Source: Sulfitobacter delicatus
GTDB taxonomy: Bacteria > Pseudomonadota > Alphaproteobacteria > Rhodobacterales > Rhodobacteraceae
Length of the DNA stretch: 64,000 nt
Direction: 5' to 3'
NCBI RefSeq assembly: GCF_900102535.1
Contig: NZ_FNBP01000001.1
Span: 248,001-312,000 of the forward strand
Below are positions 59,363 to 64,000 of the stretch, one piece after another. The first letter of the stretch is position 1, and every line of letters starts with the position of its first letter. The position numbers and the translations under genes are program-made. The notes below the pieces were generated by a model that was given only the letters and a program-made list of their open reading frames with translations, was not told the origin of the DNA and did no database searches.

Positions 59363-59779
59363 CTATTGCTTGACCAGAATGCTGCCATCGCCCTGCACCT
59401 GGCCAAAAAGAGTTGCCCGAGAAGACAGGTTCATAAGGCGCAGCCGGTCTCCGATGGCGCCCCGTTCGAGCGCGCGTCCTTCGGTGGTGATTTCCACCCC
59501 ATTCGCACGGAAATGCACCTGAACAATCTGGTTGCGCGTCACGAGGGCGGGCGGCCCGATGTCGTCGACCAAGATCGGCCGCCCCGGATAAAGCACCACC
59601 CGCGCTTCCTGCCCCACCACGTCGACGATGCGCTGGTATCCGTTTGGAACAGCCGCGTTGAAAAGGGTGACATCGGTTTCGGTGATGATCGCATTGGCGC
59701 GGATTGTTCGCGTCGCGGTCACCGTCTCCGCCGCGGCGGGCATCGCGAGTATCAAGCTGAAGAGGAAGCGCTTTAACAT
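59363..59779 (-). CDS. flgA: P-ring assembly chaperone FlgA
   Basis: A 138-residue protein, shorter than E. coli FlgA (about 219) but typical of alphaproteobacteria, with a signal peptide (about 1-17, LILAMPAAA). The SAF domain follows: TIRANAIITETDVTLFNAAVPNGY, VGQEARVVLYPGRPILVDDIGPPALVTRNQIVQVHF and GRALERGAIGDRLRLMNLSSRATLFGQV. FlgA helps FlgI assemble in the periplasm. The start shares one base with the flgG stop (TGATG). Confidence 0.95.
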   Translation of the reverse strand: MLKRFLFSLILAMPAAAETVTATRTIRANAIITETDVTLFNAAVPNGYQRIVDVVGQEARVVLYPGRPILVDDIGPPALVTRNQIVQVHFRANGVEITTEGRALERGAIGDRLRLMNLSSRATLFGQVQGDGSILVKQ

Positions 59780-60564
59780 CAGCGCACCTGTGTCGTCGCG
59801 CCCATCATCTGGTCTGCTGCCGAGATGACTTTGGCATTCATTTCATAGCCGCGCTGCGCCGCGATCAATTCAGTGATTTCGCGCACGGCGTCGACAGAAC
59901 TGTCCTCAAGATAACCTTGCCGCAAAGTGCCAAGCCCATCGACGCCCGGTGTGGCGATCAGCGCAGGCCCGGAGGCTTCGGTCTCCGCAAAGAGATTTCC
60001 ACCCAATGCTTCCAAGCCTTTTACATTCGAGAACCCTGTCAGGTTGAACTGACCAAGTTGCAGACCTTCCGTGGTATCGTCGAAATAGGCATAGACCTCT
60101 CCTTCGGCATTGATCGAAATGCTCCGGGCGTCGGCGGGAATGACGATCTCGGGGGCGACCGGAAATCCGTCAGATGTGACGATCAGCCCTTCGCCAGTAC
60201 GCTTCAATCCGCCATCACGGGTATAGGCCGCTTGGCCAGAAGGGAGCGTCACCTCCAAAAAACCCGGCCCGTCAATTGCTACATCCAGATCGCCACCCGT
60301 GGCTGCGAGCGAGCCCTGCGCCACTTGCATAGAAACGGCGGCAGGGCGAACGCCCAAGCCAAGTTGCACGCCGGTTGGCAACACCGTCCCGTCCGATGCG
60401 TTGATCGCACCAGCTCGGGCCATCTGCTGATAGTGAAGGTCGGCGAATTCGGCGCGGCGGGCATTATAGCCGGTGGTGCTCATATTCGCGAGGTTGTTCG
60501 ATATCGTTTCCACCCGCATTTGTTGGGCGGACATGCCTGTGGCGGCGATTTGCAGGGCGCGCAT
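59779..60564 (-). CDS. flgG: Flagellar distal rod protein FlgG
   Basis: A 261-residue rod subunit. N-terminal ALQIAATGMSAQQMRVETISNNLANMSTTGYNARRAEFADL, internal GDLDVAIDGPGFLEVTLPSGQAAYTRDG and C-terminal VREITELIAAQRGYEMNAKVISAADQMMGATTQVR are the three FlgG hallmarks. AAAAGGAGG gives a strong ribosome site. Downstream of flgF by 27 bases and upstream of flgA by a one-base overlap. Confidence 0.97.
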   Translation of the reverse strand: MRALQIAATGMSAQQMRVETISNNLANMSTTGYNARRAEFADLHYQQMARAGAINASDGTVLPTGVQLGLGVRPAAVSMQVAQGSLAATGGDLDVAIDGPGFLEVTLPSGQAAYTRDGGLKRTGEGLIVTSDGFPVAPEIVIPADARSISINAEGEVYAYFDDTTEGLQLGQFNLTGFSNVKGLEALGGNLFAETEASGPALIATPGVDGLGTLRQGYLEDSSVDAVREITELIAAQRGYEMNAKVISAADQMMGATTQVR

Positions 60565-60591
60565 TCGGCACCTCCTTTTTAGTGTTTGGGA

Positions 60592-61302
60592 TCAGCCCAC
60601 GAGGGCCTTGAGGGCGCCGCGCACCCGTTCATCTTCGCTGGTCAAAAAACTCTGACCCAACTCATAGGCGCGCTGCACCTCGACCATCCGCGACAATTGG
60701 CTGATCGCACTGACATTGGAATTTTCGACGAAACCCTGCATCAGACGCGCGGTATCGCTCGGCTCATGGCCGGCATCTGCGCGAAACATGACACCGTCCT
60801 CTCGGACCATGTTCAAAGGATCGAGCGGACGCACAATTCCAATCTGGCCCAAGGGCGCCCCGTCGGCGCTGACGGTCCCGTCGCTTCCAACAGATACTGC
60901 AGCCCCCGGCGGGACAAAGACCGGCGCCCCGCCCGTATCGAGCACGCGGAACCCGTCGTAGGTGACCAGATCGCCCACGGCACTCGGCGAGAACGCCCCT
61001 GCACGGGTCAGTCTTTCTCCGGCGGGTGTCTCCACCAGAAAATAGCCATCACCTTCAATCGCGAAGTCAAAGCTTCCTCCGGTTTGGGTCAATGCACCCT
61101 GATCAAAGGACGTATTGCGCACATTGCCCTGCCCCATCGACAGGGAAGCGCCGCCTTCTACCGGTTTGACATATTCCGAAAAGATCAGCCCCTCAGCCCG
61201 GTAGCCAGTGGTTGCCGCATTGGCGATATTGTTGGCAACGATCTGCATTTCGCGGGCCAAGCCGGATTGCCGGGTCAGGGTCGTATATCCTGCGTTGTCC
61301 AT
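60592..61302 (-). CDS. flgF: Flagellar proximal rod protein FlgF
   Basis: A 236-residue rod protein starting MDNAGYTTLTRQSGLAREMQIVANNIANAATTGYRAEGL, with GSFDFAIEGDGYFLVETPAGERLTRAGAF and ISQLSRMVEVQRAYELGQSFLTSEDERVRGALKALVG at the end. ATG 61302 has GGGGG at 5 bases and lies just after the fliQ stop; a longer frame to 61314 starts inside fliQ. FlgF joins the proximal and distal rod. Confidence 0.95.
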   Translation of the reverse strand: MDNAGYTTLTRQSGLAREMQIVANNIANAATTGYRAEGLIFSEYVKPVEGGASLSMGQGNVRNTSFDQGALTQTGGSFDFAIEGDGYFLVETPAGERLTRAGAFSPSAVGDLVTYDGFRVLDTGGAPVFVPPGAAVSVGSDGTVSADGAPLGQIGIVRPLDPLNMVREDGVMFRADAGHEPSDTARLMQGFVENSNVSAISQLSRMVEVQRAYELGQSFLTSEDERVRGALKALVG

Positions 61303-61303
61303 G

Positions 61304-61573
61304 TCAGCCCCCAATAATCAGCGGAATGATGCGGTCGTGGAAAAAGGACACGAGCGTCTGCGTCATGAATCCCATCGAGAGCCAGAACACCGCCCCGATC
61401 GCTGCCAGTTTCGGCACGAAGGTGAGTGTCATTTCTTGGATAGAGGTCAGGGCTTGCACCAGCCCGATGGAGACACCGGCGAGCAAAGCCACGGTCAGGA
61501 TAGGAATGGAGATCACCACCGCGACCCACAGCCCCTGCCGCATCGTGTCAAAAAAGATTAGTTCGCTCTGCAT
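61304..61573 (-). CDS. fliQ: Flagellar export gate protein FliQ
   Basis: An 89-residue protein with two membrane segments (about 15-38 and 52-75). LWVAVVISIPILTVALLAGVSIGLVQALTSIQEMTLTFVPKLAAI is the FliQ/SpaQ signature. It wraps the FliP-FliR pore. The start shares one base with the fliE stop. Placing fliQ among rod genes and away from fliP and fliR is the order seen in Rhodobacterales. Confidence 0.96.
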   Translation of the reverse strand: MQSELIFFDTMRQGLWVAVVISIPILTVALLAGVSIGLVQALTSIQEMTLTFVPKLAAIGAVFWLSMGFMTQTLVSFFHDRIIPLIIGG

Positions 61574-61860
61574 CAGACCGGCATCCGCAGGATTTCCTGG
61601 TAGGCCTCGACCACTTTATTACGCACTGTCACGGCGGTTTCGACCACCAGTTCGGTCTGCGCCAAAGCCGTCACTAGCGCGTGGGGATCGGCATCGCCGA
61701 CCATAGCGCTGGTCGCAGTCTGCTCGCCCCGGGCCAATGTGCTGGCAAAGTCGGAGAATGCCGCCTTGATCCCGCTCATGCCCCCTGCCGCATCGGTCGG
61801 TTCGGTCGCTGGCTTTGAGGCTGCATATTTCTGGATCGCCGAAAGCGCTTTGATATCCAT
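61573..61860 (-). CDS. fliE: Flagellar hook-basal body protein FliE
   Basis: A 95-residue protein linking the MS ring to the rod. The conserved end ADPHALVTALAQTELVVETAVTVRNKVVEAYQEILRMPV (A-x-x-x-L-x-x-Q-x-V/R-N-K-L/V-V-x-A-Y-x-E-I-M/L) identifies it. ATG 61860 has AAAGGAG at 7 bases; a longer frame to 61923 lacks a site and is rejected. The 103-base gap to flgC upstream has a GGCC-N4-GGCC hairpin but no clear promoter. Confidence 0.95.
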   Translation of the reverse strand: MDIKALSAIQKYAASKPATEPTDAAGGMSGIKAAFSDFASTLARGEQTATSAMVGDADPHALVTALAQTELVVETAVTVRNKVVEAYQEILRMPV

Positions 61861-61963
61861 TCTGGATCTCCTTTTGGTCGTGTTCATCGCGGGCTTACGC
61901 CGCAGGTGTTCTTGCGCGGCCAAGCGGCCACGTGGGTGTGCTTTTCAGCTTTTGGCCAAAGCC

Positions 61964-62356
61964 TTAGCGGCGCAGCAAATCCATCAGGCCGGTGGACATT
62001 TTTCGGGTCTGCTCGAACATTTTGAGGTTGGCCTCATAGCTGCGCTGCGCCTCTCTCGCGTCGGCCAGTTCGATCAGCAAATCGACGTTTGATCCTTCAA
62101 AGTGACCGCTTTCATCCGCGAGCGGATGGGTCGGGTCATAGACACGCTCCAAATCGCTTTGATCCAGCGTGACCCGTCCTGTGCGCACCGGGGTCACCGC
62201 GTCGCCGGCTCCAAAGGCAGTTTCGAAAGCGATGGTCTTGCGGCGGTAACCGGGCGTATCAGCGTTCGAAATATTCTCCGACAGGTGTCGCAAGCGCGTG
62301 GCCTGCGCGCGCAAGCCGCTGGAGGAGACCGAAAGAGAGTTGGAAAATTCGGTCAT
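61964..62356 (-). CDS. flgC: Flagellar proximal rod protein FlgC
   Basis: A 130-residue rod protein. The N-terminal LSVSSSGLRAQATRLRHLSENISNADTPGYRRKTIAFE and C-terminal DLLIELADAREAQRSYEANLKMFEQTRKMSTGLMDLLRR are FlgC signatures. It starts 2 bases after the flgB stop and is exported by the flagellar apparatus. Confidence 0.96.
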   Translation of the reverse strand: MTEFSNSLSVSSSGLRAQATRLRHLSENISNADTPGYRRKTIAFETAFGAGDAVTPVRTGRVTLDQSDLERVYDPTHPLADESGHFEGSNVDLLIELADAREAQRSYEANLKMFEQTRKMSTGLMDLLRR

Positions 62357-62358
62357 AT

Positions 62359-62745
62359 TCAGCCCCTGATCGTGCTGCGTAGAATGTTCAGTCCGGATTT
62401 ATAGATCGCCAAAGCCCGGTCATGCTGGCGTTTTGCGTCAACGGATTTCAGCATTTCTGTCTCTAGCGAAACGCTATTCCCATTGGGCGCGGCTTCCTCA
62501 CCCGTGACAAAAGCAGCGGCCACCACCGCCCCCTCCCGGGCGCCGTGCAGATGCCCGTCACGCGTGGCGCGGGCCGTGGCCGGCGCATCTGCCGGGCGGT
62601 AGATAGATTGGAATTTAGGAAGATCGCGCGCCTGATAGCCAGGCGTATCCGCATTTGCGACGTTCTGAGCCGCAACAGCCTGACGCTGCCCGGCATGGGT
62701 TGCCATGGCCGTGGCCATTCTGAAGAGTTCCAGCTTTTCGAACAT
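62359..62745 (-). CDS. flgB: Flagellar proximal rod protein FlgB
   Basis: A 128-residue rod protein starting FEKLELFRMATAMATHAGQRQAVAAQNVANADTPGYQARDLPKF, with the ANxDTPGY motif, and ending SLETEMLKSVDAKRQHDRALAIYKSGLNILRSTIRG. ATG 62745 has AGGGAGAA upstream; the longer frame to 62772 lacks support. It is the first gene of a nine-gene leftward group (flgB to the second fliL-like gene), divergent from fliI. Confidence 0.96.
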   Translation of the reverse strand: MFEKLELFRMATAMATHAGQRQAVAAQNVANADTPGYQARDLPKFQSIYRPADAPATARATRDGHLHGAREGAVVAAAFVTGEEAAPNGNSVSLETEMLKSVDAKRQHDRALAIYKSGLNILRSTIRG

Positions 62746-62768
62746 CGGGGCTTCTCCCTCGTGCAATT

Positions 62769-62783
62769 TCAATCAAGGCTTAA
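62769..62783. promoter_or_regulatory. CtrA-like box between flgB and fliI
   Basis: On the minus strand TTAA-GCCTTGA-TTGA fits TTAA-N7-TTAA with one mismatch, 23 bases before the flgB start and 42 before fliI. It is the fourth such site in the flagellar locus. Confidence 0.5.
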
Positions 62784-62825
62784 CCCTGATTCCTTTAGAA
62801 AGCGTTTGCAGCCGAGAGGAATGAC

Positions 62826-64000
62826 ATGACGTTTGAAACACATCTTGATGGGCTGATGGCTCAAATCGATAGTTTGGATGTCGTGCGCCCCGTTGGCCGG
62901 GTCACCCGGGTCGAGGCGGGGGTCATTCACATCTCTGGCCTCGCCGACACGGCCCGGATCGGCGACGCGATCACGGTGGCGCGACAGGATTCTACAGCGC
63001 TTAGTGGCGAGGTCGTGCAACTGCGCGATGACATACTGGTCGCCCTGCCGGATGCGGCGCCCGACGGCGTTTCGCTTAACAGTCGCGCGCTGCTGCAGCC
63101 GCCTTTTACCATCGCGCCGAGTGACGAATGGATTGGCCGGGTTATCGACCCAACGGGCGCACCGCTGGATGGGCGTCCTCTTCTGCAAGGTCCTGTCGCC
63201 CGCCCTTTGCAATCCCCGCCCCCTCCCGCTGCCACGCGCCGTGCTTTGGGCAGCCGGATCGACACAGGTCTCGCGGTGATGAACACGATGCTACCTGTGG
63301 TGAAGGGTCAGAGGGTCGGGCTTTTTGCCGGATCTGGCGTCGGCAAAAGTAGCCTCATGGGACATCTGGCTCAGCATATGCAGGCGGACGTTGTGGTGAT
63401 CGCGCTCATCGGCGAGCGCGGGCGGGAGCTGCGGCATTTCATGGAAGACGTGCTCGGCCCCGAAGGGCTAGCGCGGAGTGTGCTGATCACTGCCACATCG
63501 GACCAGTCCCCTTTGCAACGCCGCCGCTGCGCTTGGACCGGTATGGCCGTTGCCGAACATTTCCGCGCAGAGGGCAAGTCAGTGCTCTTTATGGCCGACT
63601 CCATTACCCGTTTCGCCGAAGCCCACCGTGAGGTCGCAGTGGCCGCAGGCGAAGCGCCGGTGCTGCGGGGCTATCCGCCCTCTACCGCCCACCTGATTAT
63701 GGCGCTTTGCGAGCGCGCTGGACCGGGATTGGCAGATGAGGGCGATATGACGGGTATTTTTAGCGTGCTTGTCGCGGGATCTGACATGGACGAACCGGTG
63801 GCCGACATCCTACGCGGTGTGCTCGATGGCCACATCGTGCTGGACCGCACTATCGCAGAACGCGGGCGCTATCCGGCCATCGATGTGCTGCGCTCGGTCT
63901 CGCGCTCACTGCCCGCGGCGGCGACTGATGAAGAGAACGATATGCTTAAACGCGCCCGGCGGCTGCTGGGGGTCTACGACCGGAATGCTATGATGATCCG
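62826..64000 (+). CDS. fliI: Flagellum-specific ATPase FliI, 5' part
   Basis: The frame opens at ATG 62826 (AGAGGA 5 bases upstream) and runs off the window edge; 391 complete codons are present, against about 440 in the family. Walker A is GLFAGSGVGKSSLM (about 165-178), then ALIGERGRELRHFMEDVLG, VLFMADSITRFAEAHREVAVAAGEAP (Walker B, DxxxR) and GYPPSTAHLIMALCERAG, all of the F1-beta-like FliI family. It powers unfolding and delivery of export substrates with FliH and FliJ. An ATG 5 bases earlier (62821) is followed by a stop two codons on. Confidence 0.97.
   Translation, partial: MTFETHLDGLMAQIDSLDVVRPVGRVTRVEAGVIHISGLADTARIGDAITVARQDSTALSGEVVQLRDDILVALPDAAPDGVSLNSRALLQPPFTIAPSDEWIGRVIDPTGAPLDGRPLLQGPVARPLQSPPPPAATRRALGSRIDTGLAVMNTMLPVVKGQRVGLFAGSGVGKSSLMGHLAQHMQADVVVIALIGERGRELRHFMEDVLGPEGLARSVLITATSDQSPLQRRRCAWTGMAVAEHFRAEGKSVLFMADSITRFAEAHREVAVAAGEAPVLRGYPPSTAHLIMALCERAGPGLADEGDMTGIFSVLVAGSDMDEPVADILRGVLDGHIVLDRTIAERGRYPAIDVLRSVSRSLPAAATDEENDMLKRARRLLGVYDRNAMMI

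Noticed and set aside
1-64000. CRISPR arrays, IS elements, prophage or integron features
   Set aside because: No regularly spaced repeats, transposase or integrase motifs, or phage structural genes were seen on either strand.

Overview
The window looks like chromosomal DNA of a Rhodobacterales alphaproteobacterium of the marine Roseobacter type. The reasons are high G+C, tightly packed genes with many 4-base ATGA/GTGA start-stop overlaps, several lineage-typical proteins of unknown function, a LOV histidine kinase, and a flagellar cluster whose gene order and MotE/FliL/CtrA features fit this group. The species is not identified. I saw no tRNA, rRNA, IS element, phage gene or CRISPR array.

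Positions 1-38068 are mostly housekeeping genes. In order they are: the 3' end of ilvD and three small conserved genes; a leftward gpmI-envC-ctpA operon closed by a clear terminator; a zinc-finger protein and polA; a structured 137-bp inverted-repeat element; a GST, a hydroxypyruvate-isomerase-like protein and a DUF1285 protein; and a fully coupled moxR-DUF58-DUF4159-membrane protein operon (Bat-like). Next come a NicO metal exporter with a DUF1007 protein, a hybrid histidine kinase, yaaA, recQ (with a LexA-like box), yggT, a thioesterase, a UMF1 transporter, mepA, a phytase-like lipoprotein and yhhQ. Then follows an unusual leader/short ORF whose Shine-Dalgarno is complementary to 16 nt of the 16S rRNA 3' end, arfB, a blue-light (LOV) kinase, the NAD-salvage pair pncA-pncB, trhO and an MFS transporter.

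Positions 38214-64000 are a large flagellar locus: motB-flgE-flgK-flgL-flgI rightward; fliF-fliH-fliN-fliP leftward, followed by a flippase-like membrane protein; fliL-(PflI-like)-motE-like-motA-(755-aa periplasmic repeat protein)-leader ORF-flhA-fliR-flhB-fliJ-like rightward; flgB-flgC-fliE-fliQ-flgF-flgG-flgA-flgH-fliL2 leftward; and fliI rightward, cut by the window edge. Together these cover the export gate (FlhA, FlhB, FliP, FliQ, FliR), its ATPase (FliI, FliH), the MS ring, rod, L and P rings, hook, hook-filament junction and stator. FliG, FliM, FlgD, FliK, FliO and flagellin are not in the window.

CtrA-like boxes (TTAA-N7-TTAA type) lie before motB, flgE, between fliF and fliL, and between flgB and fliI, which suggests one CtrA-controlled regulon. 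The most interesting items are the 16S-complementary leader ahead of the ribosome-rescue gene arfB, the uncharacterised 755-aa protein translationally coupled to motA, the 25-codon leader ORF overlapping the flhA start, and the 137-bp inverted-repeat element.
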